DNA of 6,729 nt from Leptospirales bacterium (GTDB lineage: Bacteria > Spirochaetota > Leptospiria > Leptospirales > Leptonemataceae): positions 1 to 6,729 of the forward strand of contig JABAAI010000052.1 in the NCBI GenBank assembly GCA_014238825.1, in the 5' to 3' direction. The position numbers and the translations under genes were made by a program. Below are positions 1 to 6,373 of this stretch, piece by piece (position 1 is the stretch's first letter; every line of letters starts with the position of its first letter). The notes under the pieces were generated by a model. It was not told the DNA's origin and did not search any database. It worked only from the letters and a program-made list of their open reading frames with translations.

Positions 1-42
1 AAGTATTTGTCTAAATATTTGCCGTCTAAATATTTACAATAG
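1..42 (+). CDS. 3' end of an unidentified protein gene (partial)
   Basis: Reading from base 1 gives 13 codons and a TAG stop at 40-42, with the peptide KYLSKYLPSKYLQ. The last part is a 15-bp tandem-type repeat (GTCTAAATATTT at 9-20 and 24-35). Its period is a whole number of codons, as expected for a repeat inside coding sequence. A perfect hairpin starts 2 nt after the stop, as is usual at a gene end. The frame is too short to identify the protein and no function can be given. The minus strand is also open here but has no start codon, so the plus-strand reading is preferred. Whether this is coding at all remains uncertain without the upstream sequence. Confidence 0.4.
   Translation, partial: KYLSKYLPSKYLQ
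9..35. repeat. two copies of a 12-bp direct repeat, 15-bp period
   Basis: GTCTAAATATTT occurs at 9-20 and again at 24-35, separated by GCC. A partial earlier copy (AAGTATTT, 1-8) sits in front. A near copy, GTCTAAATAGTT, lies at 5339-5350 in the spacer before hisH. In the plus-strand reading the repeat encodes S-K-Y-L units near a C terminus. Confidence 0.5.
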
Positions 43-44
43 AA

Positions 45-67
45 GCTAATCTGTTTTACAGATTAGC
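45..67 (+). terminator. perfect hairpin after the first gene, possible terminator
   Basis: GCTAATCTG (45-53) pairs perfectly with CAGATTAGC (59-67). The stem becomes 10 bp if T54 and A58 also pair, leaving a 3-nt loop. It begins 2 nt after the TAG stop at 40-42. The bases after it are CCTCCC, not a T run, so it lacks the usual intrinsic-terminator tail. It may act as a transcript-end or RNA-stabilising structure instead. Confidence 0.4.
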
Positions 68-190
68 CCTCCCTTACTTACGTTCTCTAAAGTGTCCTAA
101 AAATCAATTTAAGTCTGCACATCTTGCAAGCTTATATAAAGAAAATAACTTGCATAAAAGAACTAGTATAGAGAAATGGAATCAAATTGA

Positions 191-263
<73 letters not shown>

Positions 264-278
264 TGGCTGTCTTCCCTT

Positions 279-1595
279 GTGTTAAAAATATTAGAAAGTA
301 CGAAGTTAAACAAAAATCAATTAAATGATTTGCTTTTGCGTTCACCAATAAATAACAAAGAAATATACCGAAGCTGTTCTAAAATTATCGCTTCTGTACA
401 AAAAAAGGGAATTGAAGCTCTATGTTATTATACAAAAAAGTTTGATGGCTTTGAGGCAAAATCTGAAAAAGATTTTATTGCCCAAGATATTGAATTTCAA
501 GAAGCAGAGCAAAGCTTAGCAAAAAATGTAAAATCAGCCTTTAACTTAGCCGCTAAAAATATAGCTCACTTTCATCGCTTTCAAAAAAAACAACTAAAAA
601 ATAAAAAATGTAAAGTCATGGGTTCACAGCTTGGCTACCGCTATCTACCTATCGAAAAGGCAGGCATTTATGCACCAGGAGGTTTAGCTTCTTATCCATC
701 CTCCGTTTTAATGGGTCTCATACCAGCTAAAATTGCAGGTGTAGAAGAAAGAATTCTGATTACTCCTCCATCTAAGCAAGGAAAGATAAACCCAGCCGTA
801 CTCTATTGTGCCAAAATTGCCGGAGCCAGCTCTGTTCTTAAAATTGGAGGGGCACAAGGAATAGCAGCAAGTGCCTATGGTATCATCGCTCCCAAAGTTA
901 ATATAATTGTGGGACCCGGAAACTCTTATGTTACAGCAAGCAAGATGCTCCTATCATCCCAAGGCATTTTAGCAGTGGATCTACCGGCTGGACCATCTGA
1001 AGTACTTATAATTGCGGATGAAAGCGCTAGACCAGATTTTGTAGCTGCAGATATGCTTTCACAAGCCGAACATGGTGCAGACAGCTGTGCTGTTTTACTT
1101 TGTCTATCTAAGAAATTTGCTCAGGAAGTTAGCAAAGAAATTAGCTGTGGGATAAAAAACCGCAAAAAGAGAAGTAATCTAAAACAAAGTAGCATTAAAA
1201 AGCATTCATTTGCCCTTGTTTTTGAGGAATGGAATGCACTCTATGATTTTGCAAATGAATACGGAGCGGAGCATTTAGAACTCTGCCTAAAAAATCCAAA
1301 AAAGGCTCTGCCACGCATTAAAAGTGCCGGTAGTATTTTTATGGGTCATTATGCACCTGTTGCGCTTGGTGACTATTGTAGTGGTAGTAATCATATTCTA
1401 CCTACAGGCGGAAGCGCTCGATTTTATTCTGGGCTAGGAATTGATAGCTTTCTCAAAAGGATTACGTATCAGTTCCCTAGTAAAAAAAGCTTGAATCGCG
1501 TGCAAAAGGCTATAGCAATTATGAGCGAGCAGGAAGGACTAGAAGAGGAACACGGTCATTCTATAAAGATTCGTTTTTCAGATAGAAAAAGATAG
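279..1595 (+). CDS. hisD: histidinol dehydrogenase
   Basis: HisD oxidises L-histidinol to L-histidine in two NAD-dependent steps, the end of histidine synthesis, in the cytoplasm. From GTG 279 it has 438 residues, close to the 434 of E. coli. The AGPSEVLIIAD segment leads into LSQAEHGADS, which carries the predicted zinc ligands Q262 and H265. EYGAEHL holds the catalytic pair E331-H332, GDYCSGSNHILP gives ligand D365, and H425 near the C terminus is the fourth ligand. All expected catalytic and metal residues are present. The frame stays open back to an ATG at 234, but that lies inside the tRNA, so it cannot be the start. GTG 279 puts the N terminus within two residues of the E. coli alignment. 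No Shine-Dalgarno site precedes it. No other his gene is adjacent. Identity is certain; the exact start is an inference. Confidence 0.95.
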   Translation: MLKILESTKLNKNQLNDLLLRSPINNKEIYRSCSKIIASVQKKGIEALCYYTKKFDGFEAKSEKDFIAQDIEFQEAEQSLAKNVKSAFNLAAKNIAHFHRFQKKQLKNKKCKVMGSQLGYRYLPIEKAGIYAPGGLASYPSSVLMGLIPAKIAGVEERILITPPSKQGKINPAVLYCAKIAGASSVLKIGGAQGIAASAYGIIAPKVNIIVGPGNSYVTASKMLLSSQGILAVDLPAGPSEVLIIADESARPDFVAADMLSQAEHGADSCAVLLCLSKKFAQEVSKEISCGIKNRKKRSNLKQSSIKKHSFALVFEEWNALYDFANEYGAEHLELCLKNPKKALPRIKSAGSIFMGHYAPVALGDYCSGSNHILPTGGSARFYSGLGIDSFLKRITYQFPSKKSLNRVQKAIAIMSEQEGLEEEHGHSIKIRFSDRKR

Positions 1596-1716
1596 TTAAA
1601 AGAGACTTGTAAAACACACCATAAGAGCAATTAATTAGTGCATGCTGATCGATGTTGCCAAGGTCTTTAGCTATCTCACGCGCTAAGACTTTTCGATCTA
1701 GTTTTTTAGAATGCTT
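1564..1716 (-). pseudogene. open, protein-like frame without a start; possible gene remnant
   Basis: On the minus strand a frame is open from 1716 down to a TAG at 1561-1563, about 51 codons, and is closed upstream by TAA at 1717-1719. It has no ATG, GTG or TTG start that would give a sensible protein. The early part reads KKLDRKVLAREIAKDLG and continues NIDQHALINC, with less A/T-biased codons (GCG, CGT, GGC, ATC, CAG) than the spacer around it. The LDRKVLA string recalls the C-terminal region of ribosomal protein L20, but the rest does not match what I remember of L20. Its 3' part overlaps the end of hisD. It could be a decayed fragment or chance; a function is not assigned. Confidence 0.2.
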
Positions 1717-1735
1717 TTAGTATCCTAAAAGCATT
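1710..1735. terminator. perfect hairpin between convergent hisD and STAS gene
   Basis: AATGCTTTTAG (1710-1720) pairs perfectly with CTAAAAGCATT (1725-1735) around the loop TATC. It begins 1 nt beyond the stop codon of the STAS gene (minus strand) and 114 nt after the hisD stop, so it probably serves as a shared transcript-end structure. Neither strand has a T run after the stem: the plus strand continues ATTATAG and the minus strand CTAAAAAAC. It is therefore not a classical intrinsic terminator. Confidence 0.5.
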
Positions 1736-1736
1736 A

Positions 1737-2084
1737 TTATAGCTCGCTTATGTCAGTATAAACTGTTACTATTTCTAAGATACCAATCAAATTCAAAACC
1801 TTTGCCAAATGAGCATTCAATTCACACAAGATAACAGAGATATTCTTAGATTCTGCATCTTTTATAATATCAAGTAAGATGGAAATACCTGAAGAGTTTA
1901 TGTGATCTACATCTCCAAAACTAAAAGCTATCTTCTCGATTTTTTCGTTTGAAGTATCAAAAATACTATTATAAACACCCATTAAATCATCTCTAGACTC
2001 TTCAATTAATTGCCCCCTCAATCCTAAAATAGGTATCTTATGCTTATGTTTTAGATGAATAGTTAATTTTCTTTCTATGCTCAT
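1737..2084 (-). CDS. single-domain STAS protein (anti-sigma factor antagonist-like)
   Basis: This is a 115-residue protein made almost entirely of one STAS domain. The central motif HINSSGISILLDI (61-73) matches the conserved D-S-S-G loop of SpoIIAA/RsbV-type proteins, where the first serine is the phosphorylation site; that would be S64 here. The usual aspartate before it is asparagine (N63). Such proteins normally bind a partner anti-sigma factor or kinase, or act as an MlaB-type subunit of a lipid transporter; no partner gene lies nearby. The start is well supported: AAAAAGG at 2092-2098 ends 7 nt before ATG 2084 and overlaps the hemB stop. With a 12-nt gap it is very likely co-transcribed and perhaps translationally coupled with hemB. 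The family is clear; the target is unknown. Confidence 0.85.
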   Translation of the reverse strand: MSIERKLTIHLKHKHKIPILGLRGQLIEESRDDLMGVYNSIFDTSNEKIEKIAFSFGDVDHINSSGISILLDIIKDAESKNISVILCELNAHLAKVLNLIGILEIVTVYTDISEL

Positions 2085-2091
2085 TGTATTA

Positions 2092-2098
2092 CCTTTTT
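2092..2098 (-). promoter_or_regulatory. ribosome binding site of the STAS gene, overlapping the hemB stop
   Basis: On the minus strand AAAAAGG ends 7 nt before ATG 2084 and shares bases with the TAA stop of hemB (2097-2099). This is the clearest Shine-Dalgarno site in the window. It fixes the STAS start and suggests coupling to hemB translation. Confidence 0.75.
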
Positions 2099-3128
2099 AA
2101 TTATGCAACCAATTAGCAACTTCTTTGGCATGATAAGTAAAAATAATATCAGCGCCAGCACGCTTAAAAGAAAGCAAAACTTCTAAGACACAACTTTTGT
2201 AATCCCAAATTTCTAGATTAGACGCACTAGAAGTTTTAGCATCCAAAGATTTCAGCATAGTATACTCACCTGAGACATTATAGACCGCAACAGGAATAGG
2301 ACTATTTTGACTAATCATAGCAAGAACATCCAAGTACATTAGCCCCGGCTTCACAAGTAAAATATCTGCTCCTTCGATAATGTCCAAATGCCCTTCCCAC
2401 AAAGCTTCGCGCTTATTCGCAGAATCCATCTGATAACTTTTCTTGTCTCCTTGTACCGGTGCACTAGACAAAACATCTCTAAATGGGGCATAAAAAGATG
2501 AAGCATATTTTGCTGTATACGAAATAATACCTACGTTATAAAAATCTGCTTTGTCTAGAGCAGAACGAATATAAGCTACCCGCCCATCCATCATATCTGA
2601 AGGGGCTAGCATATCCGCGCCGGCCTGTGCCTGACAGATGGCCATCTTTGCCAATAGTTCCAAAGTCTCGTCATTTAATATTTCACCTTTAGGACTGACA
2701 AGTCCATCATGTCCCTGAGAGCTGTATGGATCTAATGAGATATCTGTAATGATGCAAATTTCTGGAATCTCTTCCTTTAGCATTCTAATCGCTTTATGAT
2801 AAAAACTAGCTTCATTATAGGCCTCGCTAGCTGTTTCATTTTTAAGTTCAGAAGCTATAATAGGGAAAAGAGCTATGGCCTGTATTCCTAAAGCGTGTAG
2901 AGCACTCACTTCCTTACATAATTCATCAGAACTGAAAGCTTCAAGACCGGGTAGAGAGCTGAGTGGCTTACGGATACCAGTGCCATCAATCACGAAAATC
3001 GGCATAACGAGATCATAGGGACTAAGCCTATTCTCACGAACTAGTTTACGGACAGCAGACTTCATTCGTAGACGCCTAGGTCTAGATGAAATAAAATCAG
3101 TATTTGAAGCTATTGTCTTACAATACAC
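2097..3128 (-). CDS. hemB: delta-aminolevulinic acid dehydratase (porphobilinogen synthase)
   Basis: HemB condenses two 5-aminolevulinate molecules into porphobilinogen, the first common step of tetrapyrrole and heme synthesis, in the cytoplasm. The 343-residue protein covers the whole family fold. The two active-site lysines are K207 (in SYTAKYASSFYAPFRD) and K260 (in LLVKPGLMYLD, the Schiff-base lysine). The QMDSANKREA motif carries E241, which aligns with the allosteric magnesium glutamate. Where the zinc enzymes have three cysteines, this protein reads DISLDPYSSQGHDG (129-142) with aspartates and no cysteine, so it should be of the zinc-independent, magnesium-type class seen in Pseudomonas. 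The only start giving a full N-terminal arm is GTG 3128, with no strong ribosome site. It lies 44 nt after htpX and 12 nt before the STAS gene, probably in one transcript. Its link to STAS signalling is not obvious. Confidence 0.96.
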   Translation of the reverse strand: MYCKTIASNTDFISSRPRRLRMKSAVRKLVRENRLSPYDLVMPIFVIDGTGIRKPLSSLPGLEAFSSDELCKEVSALHALGIQAIALFPIIASELKNETASEAYNEASFYHKAIRMLKEEIPEICIITDISLDPYSSQGHDGLVSPKGEILNDETLELLAKMAICQAQAGADMLAPSDMMDGRVAYIRSALDKADFYNVGIISYTAKYASSFYAPFRDVLSSAPVQGDKKSYQMDSANKREALWEGHLDIIEGADILLVKPGLMYLDVLAMISQNSPIPVAVYNVSGEYTMLKSLDAKTSSASNLEIWDYKSCVLEVLLSFKRAGADIIFTYHAKEVANWLHN

Positions 3129-3140
3129 CCAAAGCCAACT

Positions 3141-3158
3141 GGTAGTTATAAAACTACC
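3141..3158 (-). other. hairpin in the htpX-hemB gap
   Basis: GGTAGTT (3141-3147) and AACTACC (3152-3158) form a perfect 7-bp stem around a 4-nt loop. It sits in the 44-nt gap between the htpX stop and the hemB GTG, 12 nt before that start. There is no T run after it on the minus strand, so a processing, stability or translation role is likelier than termination. Confidence 0.4.
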
Positions 3159-3172
3159 GAAAAAACCATAAA

Positions 3173-4072
3173 CTAAAAAGCCCTCTGTAATACAGTAATC
3201 CTTTCTTTCAATGGAGGATGAGTAGACAACAACGCCATCAGCCCACCCGTTTTACCAGAAATTTTCATTGTGTTTATAGCCTTCGATGTCTGTTTTTCAC
3301 CCTCACTAAGACTAGCATAATTTCTCTCTAAAGCCTGAAGAGCTGCTAACATTTTTTCACGCCCAGCCAAGCGAGCACCACCGGCATCCGCACGGAACTC
3401 TCTCCATCTTGAAAATTTAGCAACAACAAACATTCCTAAGAAGCTGAACGCTATTTCTAGAGCAATAATAACCGCAAAGCGCACTATCCATTGGTAGCGC
3501 TCATCTACAGTAGCAGTAGCAGCAAAGGCAATTATACGGGCAAAAAACATTACAAAAGCGTTTACAATTCCCTGCACAAGAGTCATCGTTACCATATCTC
3601 CATTGGCAATATGGGCTACTTCATGACCAAGAACACCTTCTACTTCATTCTCATTCATACGTGAGAGTAATCCAGTTGATACAGCTACCAAAGAACGATT
3701 TTTGGTAGGACCAGTGGCAAAGGCGTTGATATCAGGGCTATCGTAATAGCCAACTTGTGGCATAGTACTTAAACCTGCACTACGGGCTAGACGATGTACT
3801 GTTTGAATAAGTGCCGCATTCTGCGAAGATTTATCTTTAGGATCAAGAACTTTCACTTTCATCAACCATCGAGCCATAATACGCGAAAGCATAAGAGAAA
3901 TAAAGGCACCTCCAAAACCCCACAAAAGACAAAATATCATCAGAGATTCATAGTTAATTCCATACGGCTGGATGTATGACTGAACACCCAGTAACGAAGT
4001 GACAATGCCGATGGTAATCACTACCAAAAGATTAACCGCAAAAAAGAGAATAATTCGTTTTGTCATTATCAT
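3173..4072 (-). CDS. htpX: membrane zinc metalloprotease HtpX
   Basis: HtpX is an inner-membrane M48-family protease that degrades misfolded membrane proteins alongside FtsH. Starting at ATG 4072 the protein has 299 residues (E. coli 293). Hydrophobic segments lie at about 5-28, 42-66, 163-185 and 196-220. The zinc motif HEVAH is at 150-154 (H150, E151, H154) within LGHEVAHIANGDMVTM, and the third ligand is E225 in WREFRADAG. The C terminus has the STHPPLKERI motif. The frame is open 35 codons further upstream, but that stretch is charged, unlike the family, so MIMTKRIILFF is the preferred N terminus; ATG 4066 is an alternative. No clear Shine-Dalgarno site precedes either start. A promoter-like pair and a 16-bp palindrome lie just upstream, so htpX may head the htpX-hemB-STAS transcript. 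Confidence 0.95.
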   Translation of the reverse strand: MIMTKRIILFFAVNLLVVITIGIVTSLLGVQSYIQPYGINYESLMIFCLLWGFGGAFISLMLSRIMARWLMKVKVLDPKDKSSQNAALIQTVHRLARSAGLSTMPQVGYYDSPDINAFATGPTKNRSLVAVSTGLLSRMNENEVEGVLGHEVAHIANGDMVTMTLVQGIVNAFVMFFARIIAFAATATVDERYQWIVRFAVIIALEIAFSFLGMFVVAKFSRWREFRADAGGARLAGREKMLAALQALERNYASLSEGEKQTSKAINTMKISGKTGGLMALLSTHPPLKERITVLQRAF

Positions 4073-4074
4073 AA

Positions 4075-4090
4075 TATAAGTAAACTTATA
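4075..4090. promoter_or_regulatory. 16-bp palindrome over the predicted htpX transcription start
   Basis: TATAAGT (4075-4081), AA, ACTTATA (4084-4090) is a perfect inverted repeat. It begins 2 bp before the htpX ATG and ends 3 bp from the predicted -10 box. Its place over the predicted start site suggests an operator. The AAGTAAA/TTTACTT half-site recurs before the FGE-like gene. Confidence 0.4.
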
Positions 4091-4093
4091 ACC

Positions 4094-4121
4094 ATCATAA
4101 TTTGATAGCTTAAAAGCACAA
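4094..4121 (-). promoter_or_regulatory. htpX: candidate htpX promoter
   Basis: On the minus strand TTGTGC (4121-4116) and TATGAT (4099-4094) are spaced by 16 bp, resembling sigma-70 boxes. Transcription would begin near 4087, giving a leader of about 15 nt before ATG 4072. The match is by eye, and AT-rich DNA gives many chance matches. Confidence 0.35.
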
Positions 4122-4241
4122 ATATTTTTTTCTTTTAATTGCGGTAGTTGTATCATACTCAAGGCTAGCAGTACCAAATCCTAGGCCTGCAAAAAGACCA
4201 AATATATTAGCATAGTCTACAAAATGATATTTAACGGCACA
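4110..4241 (-). pseudogene. open, protein-like frame without a start; possible gene remnant
   Basis: In the FGE-like/htpX spacer the minus strand is open from 4241 to a TAA at 4110-4112, 43 codons, and is closed upstream by TAA at 4242-4244. It contains FVDYANIFGLFAGLGFG followed by TASLEYDTTT. This glycine-rich, aromatic alternating pattern resembles strands of an outer-membrane beta-barrel protein more than random spacer. No usable start codon is present. It may be the eroded tail of a lost gene. The predicted htpX promoter overlaps its end. No family is assigned. Confidence 0.25.
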
Positions 4242-4262
4242 TTAAACACTTACATATTAATG

Positions 4263-5255
4263 TTAATATTTAGGGTTAATAACAAGGCGAAAACCAGCAC
4301 TATAATCTGTTGCTAAATTAGGAATTCCTCCGTAGCTCCTAGAATCAGCTCGAGCCAGTTCCTTATTTGTAGTAAAAGAGCCACCACGCAGTACTTTAAA
4401 TATCCGGTAATTACTAAGACTAGTTTTACTAAGTATATTTTCAAAGCGATGTCCTTTGTAAGGAGCGTACCAGCTGGAAGTCCATTCTCTGACATTACCA
4501 CAAAGCCCTATAATACCATAGGGACTTTTGTCTGCAAGATCATAGACAGCGAGACTATCACCCCGCCCGCTTTCTAAAGTATTACAAGTCTGAGGATCAA
4601 ACTTAGCTCCGCTAGAGTAAAGAGGAGGGCGTCTAAAAATAGAGCTTGGTTTTTTATCCAGCCAATACAAAAGACCACCCCTAGCAGCCATTTCCCATTC
4701 CAGTTCAGTCGGTAAACGCTTGCCGGACCACTTAGCATAGGCCTGCGCATTTTCATAGCTCGCTAGTTGAAAGGGATGATCAGCACGTTTATTATTGGGC
4801 AAAGTGCCATTTTTGCTCCACGCATCCGGTAGAGGGTAAGCACTCTGCTTGCAAAAGTAAAGATATTCGGCATTGCTTACCTCATATTTGTCCATATAAT
4901 ATGCTGCCAAATGGATGAGATGCTTAGGGTTACGATCATCATAATATGGATTAAAGTTATTTTGGGAAGAATCGTCACTTTGACCATAGATAACAAAATC
5001 GCTTTTAATCAAAAGCATCTCTTTACCATCCTTATAATGTTTTAGGCTAGGCCTAACTCGATGTGATAGATCTTTTATTCTGGAATTTACAGAATACTTA
5101 GCTTGAGATGTATCAATTTCTGTTTGGGCCACTAGTTTGTCTGATTTTAAACTAAGATATATAATAAAGGAAACTAGGAAAATCCCAAAAAATAAAAATA
5201 AGCCCGCCAAATTTACGAAAAAGTACAGGCAAAACATTCCTCTAATAGATCTCAT
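4263..5255 (-). CDS. membrane-anchored FGE-sulfatase (SUMF1-fold) domain protein
   Basis: This 330-residue protein has one strong N-terminal membrane segment (about 10-36, no lipobox seen), a linker to about 80, and a formylglycine-generating-enzyme-type domain from about 81 to 326. Family signatures are DKYEVSNAEYLYFC (122-135), YAKWSGKRLPTELEWEMAAR (173-192), GLCGNVREWTSSWY (250-263), VLRGGSF (288-294) and the closing GFRLV (321-325). The two active-site cysteines of true aerobic FGE, which follow the GGS(F/Y) motif, are absent: the stretch reads TTNKELARADS. It is therefore unlikely to make formylglycine. It may be a binding or structural member, probably exposed to the periplasm. The start ATG 5255 is preceded by AGGGAAG. 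No sulfatase gene is nearby. The fold is confident; the role is unknown. Confidence 0.88.
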   Translation of the reverse strand: MRSIRGMFCLYFFVNLAGLFLFFGIFLVSFIIYLSLKSDKLVAQTEIDTSQAKYSVNSRIKDLSHRVRPSLKHYKDGKEMLLIKSDFVIYGQSDDSSQNNFNPYYDDRNPKHLIHLAAYYMDKYEVSNAEYLYFCKQSAYPLPDAWSKNGTLPNNKRADHPFQLASYENAQAYAKWSGKRLPTELEWEMAARGGLLYWLDKKPSSIFRRPPLYSSGAKFDPQTCNTLESGRGDSLAVYDLADKSPYGIIGLCGNVREWTSSWYAPYKGHRFENILSKTSLSNYRIFKVLRGGSFTTNKELARADSRSYGGIPNLATDYSAGFRLVINPKY

Positions 5256-5259
5256 ATAT

Positions 5260-5284
5260 ATTTACTTCCCTACCATAAGTAAAT
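5260..5284 (-). promoter_or_regulatory. inverted repeat enclosing the ribosome binding site of the FGE-like gene
   Basis: ATTTACTT (5260-5267) and AAGTAAAT (5277-5284) are perfect 8-bp arms around a 9-nt spacer. On the mRNA the loop and one arm contain the AGGGAAG ribosome site, 4 nt from the arm end to ATG 5255. It could fold to limit translation or bind a regulator. The same half-site occurs before htpX. Confidence 0.4.
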
Positions 5285-5606
5285 CGGTCTTAAATCAAAT
5301 TTCAAGATAAATAATCCAAAACAGATCGGCTTATTTCTGTCTAAATAGTTGTTTTTGTTTATTTTTTGATTATCTTCTATGAGATGATCTAAAGTGAGGT
5401 GAACTAGCCTAAGTTAACTTTGAGGGAAAAGTATCGATATAAAATATTATAGACAATATACAAATACAAGCGTTTTCTTAAATAATAAAAAAATTATTGA
5501 TAAGCTTGCGTCTATTCTAAAACTATAATTTTTCGAGGCTGTGAAAGCACACTCTCACTGAAAAGAAAAGTACTTGCTCCATAATTCTGATCCAAGACTA
5601 CTAGCC

Positions 5607-5634
5607 TTGAGAGATTTATTTAATATTTTATGGT
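5607..5634 (+). promoter_or_regulatory. hisH: candidate hisH promoter
   Basis: TTGAGA (5607-5612) and TATGGT (5629-5634) are 16 bp apart, a fair sigma-70 match. A start 7-8 nt beyond the -10 box would fall at 5641-5642, on the hisH GTG itself, implying a leaderless mRNA. This fits the lack of a ribosome site but is an inference from weak matches. Confidence 0.3.
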
Positions 5635-5641
5635 ATCCTAA

Positions 5642-6337
5642 GTGAAAGACACTGTTGCTATTCTCGATTATGGTATGGGGAATATTCATTCCCTAGTCAA
5701 GGCTTTGAAACTTTACATCCCCAAGGTTTCTTACACTAAAAAGCTAGAGGAGATCTCTACGGCCAAAGCCTTGATTTTGCCTGGTGATGGGGCGTTTAAT
5801 GCTGCAATGGATGGATTAGCTCAAGCGGCTAAAACAGATCAACAAAACACGACAAGCTTAAAACAATGCTTATTAAATTTTATCAATTCAGCTAAGCCTG
5901 TTTTAGGGATTTGTATTGGTTTTCAAATTTTATTTGAAGATTCAGAAGAAAGTTTCGGTAAAGAAAATGAGTTGAGACGAGGCCTTGGCATCATCCCCGG
6001 ACATATCAAAAAATTTGATTTTAAAGATAAAAATATACGCGTCCCTCATATGGGCTGGAATCAAGTGCAAACCCATAAGCGTTTGAAAGGCCTAGATAAC
6101 CCAATCTACAAGGCAATACGCCAAAAAGAATATATGTATTTTATTCATTCTTATAGAGCCGTAGCCGTGCCTGAAAATCAAATCATAGCTTACTGTCAAT
6201 ATTCTGATGAATTATTTCCTGCTATCGTCCAAAAAGAAAATATTATCGCAACACAGTTCCATCCTGAGAAATCGGGAGCTGCTGGGCTAAATTTTCTAAG
6301 AACTTGGGCAGATTCATTTGCTTTAAGCTCAGCTTAG
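5642..6337 (+). CDS. hisH: imidazole glycerol phosphate synthase, glutaminase subunit
   Basis: HisH is the class I glutamine amidotransferase half of IGP synthase. It releases ammonia from glutamine and passes it to HisF, which forms IGP and AICAR in histidine synthesis. The 231 residues are slightly longer than E. coli HisH (196). The catalytic triad is C91 in LGICIGFQIL, and H207 and E209 in TQFHPEKSGAAG. The N terminus AILDYGMGNIHSL and the segment PHMGWNQV (135-142) are typical. The oxyanion motif reads PGDG (48-51) instead of the usual PGVG. The GTG at 5642 is the natural start because the family motif begins at residue 5. There is no Shine-Dalgarno sequence, and a TAA touches the start. 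No hisF or hisA follows: the next gene is convergent, so hisH is a lone gene. Confidence 0.95.
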   Translation: MKDTVAILDYGMGNIHSLVKALKLYIPKVSYTKKLEEISTAKALILPGDGAFNAAMDGLAQAAKTDQQNTTSLKQCLLNFINSAKPVLGICIGFQILFEDSEESFGKENELRRGLGIIPGHIKKFDFKDKNIRVPHMGWNQVQTHKRLKGLDNPIYKAIRQKEYMYFIHSYRAVAVPENQIIAYCQYSDELFPAIVQKENIIATQFHPEKSGAAGLNFLRTWADSFALSSA

Positions 6338-6373
6338 TTAAAACAGAACCTACTCTACTCTGTCATCGCAAGG

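Larger units (their letters stand above)
5256..5641. other. AT-rich divergent spacer between the FGE-like gene and hisH
   Basis: These 386 nt hold no gene I can support. Visible elements are the inverted repeat at 5260-5284, a near copy of the window's first direct repeat (GTCTAAATAGTT, 5339-5350), a dense A/T tract at 5436-5500 including the weak inverted repeat AATAAT/ATTATT, and a perfect TATAAT at 5524-5529. The last has no -35 at normal spacing; its TTGATA at 5497 is 21 bp away. The hisH promoter candidate is at the right end. The open plus-strand frame ending at the TAA in 5525-5527 has no start codon. Confidence 0.5.

Noticed and set aside
3794..3979. Plus-strand frame of 61 codons within htpX
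   Set aside because: It is antisense to conserved HtpX codons, has no ribosome site and no family resemblance.
4073..4177. N-terminal extension of htpX to position 4177
   Set aside because: The 35 extra residues are polar and unlike the HtpX family, which begins directly with a membrane segment. The stretch also overlaps the promoter-like element and a better frame.
4313..4756. Two minus-strand frames inside the FGE-like gene
   Set aside because: They lie in other frames of a clearly coding, conserved domain and show no motif of their own.
5424..5527. Plus-strand open frame in the hisH spacer (about 34 codons, lysine, isoleucine and asparagine rich)
   Set aside because: There is no ATG, GTG or TTG start, and the composition is what AT-rich DNA gives by chance.
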